Shown here: positions 1-9,739 of the stretch, one piece after another
Numbering within the stretch: the first letter of the stretch is position 1
Layout: every line of letters starts with the position of its first letter
Assembly: GCA_028386065.3 (NCBI GenBank)
Contig: JAKUCV010007483.1
Coordinates: 1 to 64,000 of the forward strand
Source: Turnera subulata
Taxonomy: Eukaryota > Streptophyta > Magnoliopsida > Malpighiales > Passifloraceae
Direction of reading: 5' to 3'
Length of the DNA: 64,000 nucleotides
Program-made: the position numbers and the translations under genes
Notes under the pieces: model-generated
Database searches by the model: none
What the model was told of the DNA's origin: nothing
Seen by the model: only the letters and a program-made list of their open reading frames with translations

Positions 1-198
1 ACCTTGTACAATTTGTGGATCTAACTCTTCTTTCTTGGCTCTTCAATTCTTGTACTCATTCATTTTGATCCTTTGTTCTTGAATGGTTTCTTGTGCTTGA
101 GGATTGGTTTGACTTCATTTCTTTTTGCTTCTTCTTTGTCATGATCTTGAATTGGTTTGTCAATTATCAAAACCTGCAATGAACCATGAGTTCTAACA
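1..198 (+). repeat. 3' end of an LTR of the palindrome-bearing family
   Basis: This stretch matches 38571-38765, the last part of the solo LTR at 37092-38765. Both have the same wording from ACCTTGTACAATTT onward and the same ...GTTCTAACA / ...GTTCCAACA terminus. It ends exactly where Gypsy-LTR sequence (CGACCCGATGG) resumes, so it is an insertion inside the LTR that follows. The 5' part lies outside the window, so its TSD cannot be checked. Confidence 0.75.
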
Positions 199-1149
199 CG
201 ACCCGATGGTTTGAAAATTTATCCTGGGATGCTATGGTCGGTTACTTGACTTGGTTGACATGTTGATGCCTGTGGTTGGGGTATCCCAAATACCCAGTGG
301 TTCGGATATACCGAATATCCGGTTGGCATGTTGTTGCCTGTGGTTGGGGTATACCAAATTCCCAGTGGTTCGGATATACCGAATATCCGGTTGGCATGTT
401 GATGTCTGTGGTTGGGGTATACCGAATACCCAGTGGTTCGGATATACCGAATATCCAGTTTTGGGATGTTGATCCCGGTATGGTATTTTGGGTTGTTGAA
501 CCCGGTGTGATTTGGTAATTTGGGACATGGTCCCGGTATAGTAAGATTTGGTTTGGTTCTTTGACCTGGCATCCGGAATTAATTGATAACCTGGTACGAC
601 CCTAGCTTGTCCAGTGACGGGGCCGGAAGATAAAATTGGTAATATCAATAATAAGCATTCTTTTGGTTATGGCATAGTTGTTTATAGTAGATTTTCTTGT
701 GTTGTGGTTGCTTGTGCTTACTGTCGTGATTGCTTGTGCTTACCTCGAAAGTGTTACGGTTGATTATATATCTTTGTTTATCCTTCGTCGGTGAGCACTT
801 CGGACTCACCCCTCACCTGCGGGCTTTCATCCCGTAGGATGAGTTATTTGTTGTACAGGATTGGTGCATTCCAGACAGGCTGCGACATTATCCCTTGGAC
901 AGGGCTCGGATCCATAGTTTGCATCTATGCATACAGTGTTTATGTGAGTTTTATAAGTCTTTCATTGTGTAATGTTTTTGCTATTATTGGGCCATTGGGC
1001 CGGTTTTGTTATTTATGATGTTTCCTGTTTTGGGCTGTTGAGCCCGGGTTTCAGATGTGTACACTGTATGCTTGGACTTGTTTTAGTTGGGTCGTCACAG
1101 TTCCGGCACGTGTTTACTGTGTACGGTAAATACGGGTTGGGGCGTCTCA
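199..1149 (+). repeat. 5' LTR of the LARD, 3' portion
   Basis: This is nearly identical to the end of the LTR at 3583-8056. It shares the hairpin array, the GGCCGGAAGATAAAATTGG segment, the ACTCACCCCTCACC block and the terminal TTTACTGTGTACGGTAAATACGGG. The terminal CA is at 1148-1149. The upstream part is interrupted by another LTR ending at 198. It carries one hairpin array, whereas the 3' LTR carries three. Confidence 0.8.
241..540 (+). repeat. 68-bp tandem hairpin repeat (array 1)
   Basis: About three units of 68 bp, then a tail of shorter hairpins. Each unit contains inverted repeats: roughly GGCAT-GTTG-ATGCC, GGGTAT-ACCAA-ATACCC and CGGATAT-ACCGA-ATATCCG. The tail has GGGAT-GTTG-ATCCC, GGGTT-GTTG-AACCC and GGGAC-ATG-GTCCC. 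In this array some stems carry a mismatch, for example GACAT at 256-260. The open frames across the array exist only because the unit is repetitive. Confidence 0.85.
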
Positions 1150-1168
1150 TTTTGGTAGCGGAGCGAGC
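1150..1168 (+). other. Primer-binding site region of the LARD
   Basis: Directly after the LTR's terminal CA comes TTTTGGTAGCGGAGCG. The core TGGTAGCGGAGC differs at two positions from TGGTATCAGAGC, the usual PBS complementary to the 3' end of plant initiator methionine tRNA. The Copia element at 30255 has the same core and the chromovirus has a similar TTGTAGCGGAGC, so this variant is shared across the window. Confidence 0.6.
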
Positions 1169-1424
1169 GTTAGGTCTTGTTGGGCAGTCTTTGTGTGTTT
1201 GCTGTCTTGTTTGCATAGTTCGCTCCATTTGTTTATTATTTTATATCATTTAGTTAGTGCATGATGGATCCAGTCAAGGGACGCCAACTATCGCAGAGCA
1301 TACACATATGAGGTAAATGATGCCATAATAAGCGGAAATACAAATATTATTAATATTGATAATTTTGATATTACAAAGGGAAATATTACATGATATTTGA
1401 TATTTTATAAAAATAAAAATACAT

Positions 1425-2108
1425 TTAACGATTCGGAACGACGTTGACACGGAAACTGTCTGGGTCGCTGTTGATGTTGACCGTGACCCTGTCGCTCCAA
1501 GAGAACCACATGCCGCCTTTGCCGCTCTGGCCAGGAATCTCGAACCGGTTAGCTTGAGGGAACCGGAGTGGGATGAGAGCGTGATCGTCCCGTGGTTGCC
1601 ACTGGGTCTCCGTCAGAAGAACCATGTTTGGTTTGTATTGGTTCTTCAAGTCCCTCAGGGTACGCGAGAACTCCTGGGCACGCCTTGCTACTCCTCTGCA
1701 GTTCCACACCAACAGTCGTGCCTTTGGCCAGGTTGGAGGTAGCCTAGTCATTCTGGGCATGCTCTGGGCTGTCACTGAGAGTTGGTAGTATGCATCTTGC
1801 TCCACAGTCTGGCAAGTGGACTCCAGGTTGAACTCTTGTAGCCTCTCGGAGATGAAGAACATCACGGAGTTTGCCGATCCGTAGAATGAGGTCCTCAGTG
1901 TTCCATGGTCCTCTAGGAAGAACACCTCTTTCATTGGAGTGACGAAGAACCGCGACGAGTAGAGTTCGTCGACGAAGACAAGGCGTGGCATTCTGCCGAG
2001 CTCGTTCGGTAGCTCTTCAGCACGTTCGTTGACCATGCTGTAGGCTAGACGATTCCTTCTGCCGAGATTGGCACCTTCGACGAAGAAGACTGAGGAAGGA
2101 GCAGGCAT
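1425..2108 (-). CDS. Antisense ORF in LARD with LINE endonuclease-like C-terminal part
   Basis: Seen: an uninterrupted minus-strand frame. The longest version begins at 2255, but a TATA-like TATAAAAGG (2209-2217) lies inside that extension, so I prefer the ATG at 2108 (227 residues). The first ~125 residues match no family I recognise. From about residue 130 (LLVWNCRGVARRAQ, then NMVLLTETQ and later GGMWFSW) it looks like the start of the exonuclease-endonuclease-phosphatase domain found at the N-terminus of plant LINE ORF2: the WNCRG strand, the catalytic Glu of the ETQ/ETR motif and the GGxW segment. The domain stops early, before the DFN and SDH motifs, so it is probably not a working nuclease. 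It lies opposite in sense to its host retroelement. Inference: a captured, possibly fused, coding fragment. It may also be non-functional. Confidence 0.5.
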   Translation of the reverse strand: MPAPSSVFFVEGANLGRRNRLAYSMVNERAEELPNELGRMPRLVFVDELYSSRFFVTPMKEVFFLEDHGTLRTSFYGSANSVMFFISERLQEFNLESTCQTVEQDAYYQLSVTAQSMPRMTRLPPTWPKARLLVWNCRGVARRAQEFSRTLRDLKNQYKPNMVLLTETQWQPRDDHALIPLRFPQANRFEIPGQSGKGGMWFSWSDRVTVNINSDPDSFRVNVVPNR

Positions 2109-2208
2109 GTTGACGTGTAGTGTTTTGCTTTTCAGAGTGTTGTGGTTTTGGTTGTCTGGACGTTTGATTGCTTTTAAATGCTTTGATGATTTACACATCA
2201 CCGCTTCC

Positions 2209-2217
2209 CCTTTTATA
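2209..2217 (-). promoter_or_regulatory. Candidate TATA box for the antisense ORF
   Basis: The minus strand reads TATAAAAGG about 100 bp upstream of the ATG at 2108, which would leave a leader of roughly 70 nt. It is judged only by motif and spacing. Confidence 0.4.
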
Positions 2218-2255
2218 CTCTTATGGGGAGCGTGATTACCGTTTTTGATTTTCAA

Positions 2256-3022
2256 GATCTTGCCTTTTGAATTTTACCGTTGCTTTATTTAATGCTTTGT
2301 TACTTTACGCGTTTTCGGGCTACTAAGCCAGTGTTTTACAGCTCTTTTCTGACTCACGATTTCTTACTCCCTGGCTACCTTGGCGTTTCTTTTGATGGTG
2401 TGTCATTATTTTCTTGCATCTTTTATCACAAGCATCCGTGACCGTTGAGGCTAGACGGATGGGGCCGTATCTCGAGTAGAGCGCATGTGCGACAAGCTCA
2501 CAGCTGTTCGGACATCGTGGAGAGATACGAGCTTTGACATACGTTTTTGGCCCATGCGGAAATTGTGTACAAGTGGGTAACGTGTCTTTCGAGGGACACA
2601 GGACGTTCCCGTGATCATCGTCTTGCCAGCTAATGGATGTCTTCTTCACGAGGTTAACCGACGTCACCGTTAACTGTACGTGTCACGTTTCTCAGGATTG
2701 AGAATGGACACGATCGAACTAGAGCACCGAGCATGAAAACATATCTTGTTTTAATTTCTTTTTGTTTGATTTTGTTAAACGAGTTTTGTTTCGTTTTTAA
2801 TTTCTTTATGTTGGTTATAATTCGTTTATCGGTCCTGTTTGTAACATCATTATGTTCGATTTTATTCATGACGGTTTTGTTATGTTTTAAATATTTTGTT
2901 TCTTTTCAGTTAAATATGAACTTTCATATCTTAATAAGAGAATTCATAATCTAAGAGATTTGATTTCAAAAGGAAACTTATTTTATTAATACATAACAGT
3001 TTTACATCGGAGAAGAAGTACT
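2256..3022. other. LARD internal region without a convincing gene
   Basis: This lies between the two antisense ORFs. Short open frames occur on both strands (for example minus 2323-2667) but show no recognisable domain. It may hold the antisense promoter and spacer for the ORF at 1425-2108. Confidence 0.4.
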
Positions 3023-3400
3023 CTACTGAGTTACTTGCTTCTCTAAGTCTTTTACAAGTTGCTGGACGTTCCTCAGGTGAGGGAAGAGCTCCGCGCACGC
3101 CAGTTCAATTTGTGCCACCGCCGAGCTGATCTTCCTCAGGGAGACGTTCAGCTGCGTCAACTTCTGCTGCGGTGTACTGCTTTCAGCTATCGCTTTGCCT
3201 TTCTTGTCCTCAGCTTTCTTGCCGGCACGCTTCTTTCGCCGTTTTGGGGAGACCACCATGTGCTCTTTCAAGCCGATGATGTTGGTCTTGAACCGCTTCT
3301 TGGGAGGTTCATCCTCAGAGCTTGTTGGGAAAGCTGTGCCGCTGATGTAGCTGTTGTTCTCGGAGTCTGAGGTCGTTCGAGAACGAAGTGGAGAGTCCAT
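3023..3400 (-). CDS. Antisense ORF in LARD: small basic protein with putative nuclear signals
   Basis: 125 residues from an ATG in good context (CAGCCATGGAC). The N-terminal ~30 residues are Ser/Asp/Glu-rich. They are followed by two basic clusters, PPKKRFK (around residue 33) and PKRRKKRAGKKAEDKK (around residue 52), which resemble nuclear localisation signals. The C-terminal half (about 78-125) is a likely amphipathic helix or coiled coil with regular Leu/Ile/Val spacing. I do not recognise a family. A minus-strand TATAAATA (3431-3438) precedes the ATG by about 35 bp, implying a very short leader. Antisense ORFs are known in some plant Gypsy elements such as Grande; whether this one is homologous to any of them is not known to me. 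Confidence 0.5.
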   Translation of the reverse strand: MDSPLRSRTTSDSENNSYISGTAFPTSSEDEPPKKRFKTNIIGLKEHMVVSPKRRKKRAGKKAEDKKGKAIAESSTPQQKLTQLNVSLRKISSAVAQIELACAELFPHLRNVQQLVKDLEKQVTQ

Positions 3401-3430
3401 GGCTGAGAGTATCTCAGCTATGTGGTTTGG

Positions 3431-3438
3431 TATTTATA
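3431..3438 (-). promoter_or_regulatory. Candidate TATA box for the basic antisense ORF
   Basis: TATAAATA on the minus strand within CCTTATAAATACC, the typical form of a plant TATA box. It is 31-38 bp upstream of the ATG at 3400. Confidence 0.45.
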
Positions 3439-3567
3439 AGGGGATGAGATGTCGCTTAAGGGTATAAGCGGTATCTCATGTTGAGGTTGGATACCTGGCA
3501 GAGTGTGCCAGAATCTTATCATGGTAGGACCCACGGATAAGACGGAATTTCGGGGACGAAATTCTTT

Positions 3568-3582
3568 TTAAGGTGGGTAGAC
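3568..3582 (+). other. Polypurine tract of the LARD
   Basis: TTAAGGTGGGTAGAC sits directly before the LTR start TGTAACAGCC. The chromovirus has AAGGTCGGTAGGC at the same place, preceded by the same GGGGACGAAATTC. This is the expected site for priming plus-strand synthesis. Confidence 0.7.
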
Positions 3583-3954
3583 TGTAACAGCCCGGGTAAA
3601 ATTTTTTATTTTTACCGGGACTGTAGAAGTCGTTTACCGTGATTTACTGTTGAATTAATCTTGGGTAATTAATTTAAGGTAAATCGGGAGTCGTTTTTCG
3701 AAACCGAGGGTTTTTCTGCGCTCGTGATTTTCCCGCGGATTTTTCGAACCTAAGTTGGTATTTTCCGAGTTTCAAAATTTCTCGGAAAATCACATCGGAA
3801 AATAACTACGGGGTATCGATTATTTTCTGGACCGGATCGGACTCGCCCGTAATATGGACGATTTGCATTATTGCTCACATGCTTAATAGTAAAAAGGAAA
3901 AAAAATAAAATAAATAATAAAAAAAAGAAAACCAGTTTAAAGACCGGTGAAGGA

Positions 3955-4079
3955 AGCAGGAGAGGAAGGAAAAAAAAAGAGAAGAGAAAAAAAAAAGAGA
4001 AAGAGAGGGAGAGAAAAAAAGAAAAGAAAGAAGAAAGAAAAAGAGTGGAAAAAAGAAAAAAAAAAGAAGGAGAGGGGCA
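3955..4079 (+). repeat. Purine-rich (GA/A) tract in the LTR
   Basis: About 125 nt made almost entirely of A and G on the + strand, with only a few pyrimidines. It is followed at once by a C-rich CCACCGCCGCCGCC run. The strand asymmetry ends abruptly at about 4080. The Lys/Glu/Arg-rich open frames here are composition artefacts. Confidence 0.8.
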
Positions 4080-4655
4080 GGAGCCACCGCCGCCGCCACC
4101 TTTATTTCTCCACCATCAACCGCCAGTCGCCGCACGCGACACCACCTCACCGTCGCCTCCTTCTCGCCGTCGCCGTTCGAACGTGACCAACGCCGCCCGA
4201 GCCTGCCTCCTGACGCGCCTCCGGTAGTCGAAGACCCGACGGACGCCTCCTTGCTCTCCGCTGCAGCCACCGCCGGCGAGCTCTGTCCCCTGCTGCGCCA
4301 CGACCTGCGGACCGTCTCGCCTCAGCGCCGCGTCGTCCACCGGCCGTTGTTGCCGTCTGCTCGCGACTGCACCGCCATCCGTCGTCGACCCGTGGAGGTC
4401 CGGATCTGGAGGTGAGCTGGCCCGTTTTCGTTCGGGTCAGGCCGCGGGTTGAAGGGGAGCTGGGCCAAGCCTTCGCATGGGCCCGTGGTGGGTCTGTAGC
4501 TTGAGCCTGGGTCTGGCAACCTGAACCTTGGGCCTTGGGCTTGGGTGTGTGGGCTTAGCAATTGTGTTGGGCAGATGTGTTGGGTTTGGGCTTGGACTTG
4601 GCCCAGTCCGAAAATAAATAATAATAAATAAAAAAATAATAATAATAAAACTAGG

Positions 4656-4659
<4 letters not shown>

Positions 4660-4692
<33 letters not shown>
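4660..4692. repeat. AT dinucleotide microsatellite
   Basis: An uninterrupted (AT)n run of about 33 bp within the LARD 3' LTR. Confidence 0.9.
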
Positions 4693-4695
<3 letters not shown>

Positions 4696-6058
4696 AACAA
4701 ATAAATATATATGTAATATGGATTGGATATTTTCTGGGAAAAATGAGTACATGGAGTATGTGGTTTATTTTGTAAAATTAAAAAAAAGGGTAATCATCAT
4801 GTTTTATTATTTTCAAAAACTAAGGAAGTTAAAATAAGAATTATAACCTTTACAAATTACTGAGTAATGACTGCATTAGAAAATAATAAATATACTATAA
4901 ATATTTGGGGAGTATAAGAATTCGCTATATTTTCAGGGAATTATGTTATAGTAGCTATATTTTTGGGGAAGTATAATTATTTTATATGAATAATTTTGGA
5001 AATATAAATGTAAATACGTATCTTTACAAAAATATTTATAATGATTATAAATTTTGGAAAATGATAAATAACTCCATAAAAATATTTTGGAAGAATTAAA
5101 GTATTAAATACCGAGGTAATATTCGGATATACGTACGGAATAATATTTTCGGTAAAAGATGATAATAAAGGATATGAGCCGGGATGGGTTTATTTCGGAG
5201 TATTGGCATCACGACATACTCTTATGTGCATCTTATGTGGGCATGTTGTTTTCTATATAGGTTATGATATCGGGCAGTTTCCCGAGGAGCCGGCTTTGGA
5301 CCGGTCATTATTTACAGAGTTGAGCAATCGGCCAAGGTGAGGATGGATAACCCTTGATATGTGCTCGTAATACTGTGTTTGCTTTGTTGCTTGATTGAAC
5401 TGCTGAGATGATTACTGTTGGTTGATCGACTGCTATGATGTTGTCGTTGTTGTTGACCTTAGACTGTGTTATTGGATTTGCGATATTGTGTTGAGAATAA
5501 TGATGAACTGGTCAATGTGGATAATTGTGTGTTTTGTTGTTTGAATGAACTACTGAGAGGGTCATTGTCGGATATTTGACTGTTATGGTTATTGATGTTG
5601 CTGTTGTTGGACTATGCTATTGAACGTGTGGATATTGTGATGAACTGTTAACTGTGAATAATTGGTGTTATATGTACTGTTGATGGATATTTGGTAATAT
5701 GGAATTGTATTGGGTATTTGGCTGCTATGGTTATTGTTGTTGTTGTTGCTATGATGTTGATTTGCTTGTTTGAACCATTGTATGACTGTTGTTGGTTTAT
5801 TGGATACTGTGTTGTGATTGATGTTGGACTGTGAGTAATTGATGTTATGAAACTGATGAAGGATTAGCCTGTTGTGTAACTTGAGCTAATAGGAAATTGG
5901 ATAATTGTTTGACTGTTATGGATATTGTGATTGTTGACAGTAGACAGTGTTGTGATTGGATAATTGGAATAAACTATTGACTGTGGATAATTGAGAATTG
6001 GAAATTGGAAATTGGAATTGGAATTGATATGAGATGATGATATATGTGGGAAGTAGCG

Positions 6059-7445
6059 GTACGACCCGATGGTTTGAAAATTAATTTTGGGATGCTATGG
6101 TCGGTTACTTGACTTGGTTGGCATGTTGATGCCTGTGGTTGGGGTATACCAAATACCGAGTGGTTCGGATATACCGAATATCCGGTTGGCATGTTGTTGC
6201 CTGTGGTTGGGGTATACCAAATACCCAGTGGTTCGGATATACCGAATATCCGGTTGGCATGTTGATGCCTGTGGTTGGGGTATACCGAATACCCAGTGGT
6301 TCGGATATACCGAATATCCAGTTTTGGGATGTTGATCCCGGTATGGTATTTTGGGTTATTGTTGTTGCTATGATGTTGATTTGCTTGTTTGAACCGTTGT
6401 ATGACTGTTGTTGGTTTATTGGATACTGTGTTGTGATTGATGTTGGACTGTGAGTAATTGATGTTATGAAACTGATGAAGGATTGGCCTGTTGTGTAACT
6501 TGAGCTAATAGGAAATTGGATAATTGTTTGACTGTTATGGATATTGTGATTGTTGACAGTAGACAGTGTTGTGATTGGATAATTGGAATAAACTATTGAC
6601 TGTGGATAATTGAGAATTGAAAATTGGAAATTGGAATTGGAATTGATATGAGATGATGATATATGTGGGAAGTAGCGGTACGACCCGATGGTTTGAAAAT
6701 TAATTTTGGGATGCTATGGTCGGTTACTTGACTTGGTTGGCATGTTGATGCCTGTGGTTGGGGTATACCAAATACCCAGTGGTTCGGATATACCGAATAT
6801 CCGGTTGGCTTGTTGTTGCCTGTGGTTGGGGTATACCAAATACCCAGTGGTTCGGATATACCGAATATCCGGTTGGCATGTTGATGCCTGTGGTTGGGGT
6901 ATACCGAATACCCAGTGGTTCGGATATACCGAATATCCAGTTTTGGGATGTTGATCCCGGTATGGTATTTTGGGTTGTTGAACCCGGTGTGATTTGGTAA
7001 TTTGGGACATGGTCCCGGTATTGACTGTGGATAATTGAGAATTGGAAATTGAAAATTGGAATTGGAATTGATATGAGATGATGATATATATGGGAAGTAG
7101 CGGTACGACCCGATGGTTTGAAAATTAATTCTGGGATGCTATGGTCGATTACTTGACTTGGTTGGCATGTTGATGCCTGTGGTTGGGGTATACCAAATAC
7201 CCAGTGGTTCGGATATACCGAATATCCGATTGGCATGTTGTTGCCTGTGGTTGGGGTATACCAAATACCCAGTGGTTCGGATATACCGAATATCCGGTTG
7301 GCATGTTGATGCCTGTGATTGGGGTATACCGAATACCCAGTGGTTCGGATATACTGAATATCCAGTTTTGGGATGTTGATCCCGGTATGGTATTTTGGGT
7401 TGTTGAACCCGGTGTGATTTGGTAATTTGGGACATGGTCCCGGTA
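6059..7445 (+). repeat. Three amplified blocks with 68-bp hairpin arrays (arrays 2-4)
   Basis: The anchor GACCCGATGGTTTG recurs near 6063, 6682 and 7106, so the blocks are about 619 and 424 bp apart. Each begins with GTACGACCCGATGG, contains about three 68-bp units and ends with short hairpins. Block 2 is truncated after GGTATGGTATTTTGGG and joins sequence that resembles 5741 onward, showing unequal exchange. Good hairpins include 6120-6133 (GGCAT-GTTG-ATGCC), 6326-6339 (GGGAT-GTTG-ATCCC), 6972-6985 (GGGTT-GTTG-AACCC) and 7004-7016 (GGGAC-ATG-GTCCC). Confidence 0.85.
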
Positions 7446-8056
7446 TGGTAAGATTTGGTTTGGTTCTTTGACCTGGCATCCGGAATTAATTGATAACCTG
7501 GTACGACCCTAGCTTGTCCAGTGACGGGGCCGGAAGATAAAATTGGTAATATCAATAATAAGCATTCTTTTGGTTATAGCATAGTTGTTTATAGTAGATT
7601 TTCTTGTGTTGTGGTTGCTTGTGCTTACTGTTGTGATTGCTTGTGCTTACCTCGAAAGTGTTACGGTTGATTATATATCTTTGTTTATCCTTCGTCGGTG
7701 AGCACTTCGGACTCACCCCTCACCTGCGGGCTTTCATCCCGTAGGATGAGTTATTTGTTGTACAGGATTGGTGCATTCCAGACAGGGTGCGACGTTATCC
7801 CTTGGACAGGGCTCGGATCCATAGTTTGCATCTATGCATACAGTGTTTATGTGAGTTTTATAAGTCTTCCGCTGTGGAATATTTTTGCTATTATTGGGCC
7901 ATTGGGCCGGTTTTGTTATTTATGATGTTTCCTGTTTTGGGCTGTTGAGCCCGGGTTTCAGATGTGTACACTGTATGCTTGGACTTGTTTTAGTTGGGTC
8001 GTCACAGTTCCGGCACGTGTTTACTGTGTACGGTAAATACGGGTTGGGGCGTCTCA

Positions 8057-9659
8057 TCCACATTTATTTTCTTTTTTTCGTTATTTGTATGTAATTAATT
8101 ACATTTTTTTCTATTTTGTGCAGGTAAATGAATACAGTTGACTCTAGAAAAGAACTACTTATTATTTTGGATATTATTGTAAGGTATGATTTTATTTTTT
8201 CTTTTTTTTGTATAACTATTTTTTATTTGTAAATTTCATCGTATTCAAAATTCATCTATTGTTTATGTACCCAAAAAAATTCATCTATTGTTTATTTTCT
8301 TGGTTAATCAATTAAAATTAATATATTATTTATTTTTTATAAATTATTAAAAATTCATCTACTGAATATTTTTTTTGTAGATTATTAAAAATTATCCATC
8401 TTTTTGTTTTTTAGGAAAGACTACTAATCTACTAAAATCTTCAAAACAGTTAAGATCTATTTAAAAAAAATCTAAATTTTAAAATAGTAGAGCATAAAAC
8501 TATTTAAGGAAATTCTTAATAAAAAGTAAATATTGTTAAAAATTTAATAAATATTTTATTTATGTGTAAATTAAAAAGAGTAAATATTTTTTATTTTTAA
8601 ACAACTATTGTTTATGAAACAAAAAAATTATTTTAAAATAAGCTAATGAAATATATATTCTCAAATGATCACATTTGGAAAGGTGAAATTTATAAAATTA
8701 ATATTATAAAAAAAGAAGAAGAAAGAGGTCAAAAAACAAATAAACTTGAAAGAAAAAAATAATTTTTTTAAAAAAAATGTGTACAATTTGTTTAAAAGAA
8801 ACGTTGTTATTTTTTTTAAAGAAGTTAATTTATAAACTTCCAACAACTTAGGTTTAAATAAAAGAAATTGAGTATAGAAAAAATCTGAAATAAGCTTTTA
8901 TTTTATCTTAATAGTATAAACTAAATATCAAAACTATTCAAATTTAAACTCTTATGATAAGTTTGACATATACGTGACACCCACCCATGGTTTATAAATA
9001 CTATTCATTTTTTGTCACTGTTTTGCACAAACAACCATTGAAGGGAAGCAATTTTCTTCAATTTATATTTATTGCATTTTTTATGCATTTTCAGCATTAT
9101 TTTTTAATTTTTTGTGTATAATTAGTTAAACATATTTTTAATTTTTATAGAAAAATAAATATGGGGGTGACTACCAGGAAGGTTTTCTGAAGTCTTTTAT
9201 TAATATGGTAAGATCAACTTCATGGTTATTTGTATTTTTTAAAATAAATAGTATTATGTAGTACAAGAAAATTAATTGTGATACTAAGCATTCGAAAGGA
9301 TATTCTGTTTTTTGTCAATTAAGTTCTCCACCTTTTTTGTTCACATTCAATAATTAATGGTACGTGGCCCCGTAATTGACCTGTAATAGACTAACTGGCG
9401 TGGTCCTATGTACCGAATAATGATAACAAGAAAATCAAGGCCATGTGTGCCGCGTTTATATGTGCCAAAAGAATGGGGTTGCCCTTAATTGGAACAATCT
9501 ATACATTCACAAAATACTCACTAAATGTCATGAAAGTCTTAATCTTCTCCTGATCTCCACTACTCACAACCAATTGTTTTCTATCAGTACAGCATGCATA
9601 TGTAAGACAAAACGAGAAGCATGCATTGGAATTTTTCTTCTCTATTTCTTATTTTTCTT

Positions 9660-9739
<80 letters not shown>

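Larger units (their letters stand above)
199..8056 (+). mobile_element. LARD-like non-autonomous Ty3/Gypsy derivative (partial)
   Basis: A 5' LTR remnant (199-1149), a primer-binding-like site, a 2.4-kb internal region and a 4474-bp 3' LTR (3583-8056) form an LTR element without gag or pol. Its LTR ends (TGTAACAGCCCGG ... GGGGCGTCTCA), the CACTTCGGACTCACCCCTC block and the internal end (GGGGACGAAATTC then AAGGTGGGTAGAC) match those of the chromovirus at 50201-58838. It is therefore a relative that could have been mobilised by that family. The internal region instead holds two antisense ORFs. The left TSD is outside the window, so the outer border is incomplete. Confidence 0.8.
3583..8056 (+). 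repeat. 3' LTR of the LARD (4474 bp)
   Basis: The LTR runs from TGTAACAGCCCGG to GGGGCGTCTCA. In order it contains a unique start, a long purine-rich tract, a GC-rich segment (4080-4570), an AT dinucleotide run, AT-rich sequence, three blocks with hairpin arrays (6059-7441) and the conserved terminal 600 bp. It is longer than the 2718-bp LTR of its apparent autonomous relative, partly because a block containing the array has been amplified. Confidence 0.8.

Noticed and set aside
3871..4270. Lys/Glu/Arg-rich (+) and Phe/Leu-rich (-) ORFs
   Set aside because: They are translations of the purine tract and the GC-rich LTR segment.
219..7555. Long open frames over the 68-bp arrays (repeats of PNHWVFGIPQPQ-type sequence) on both strands
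   Set aside because: Both strands and several frames are open because the unit lacks stops. The frames end where the array ends and shift between blocks, so they are not genes.
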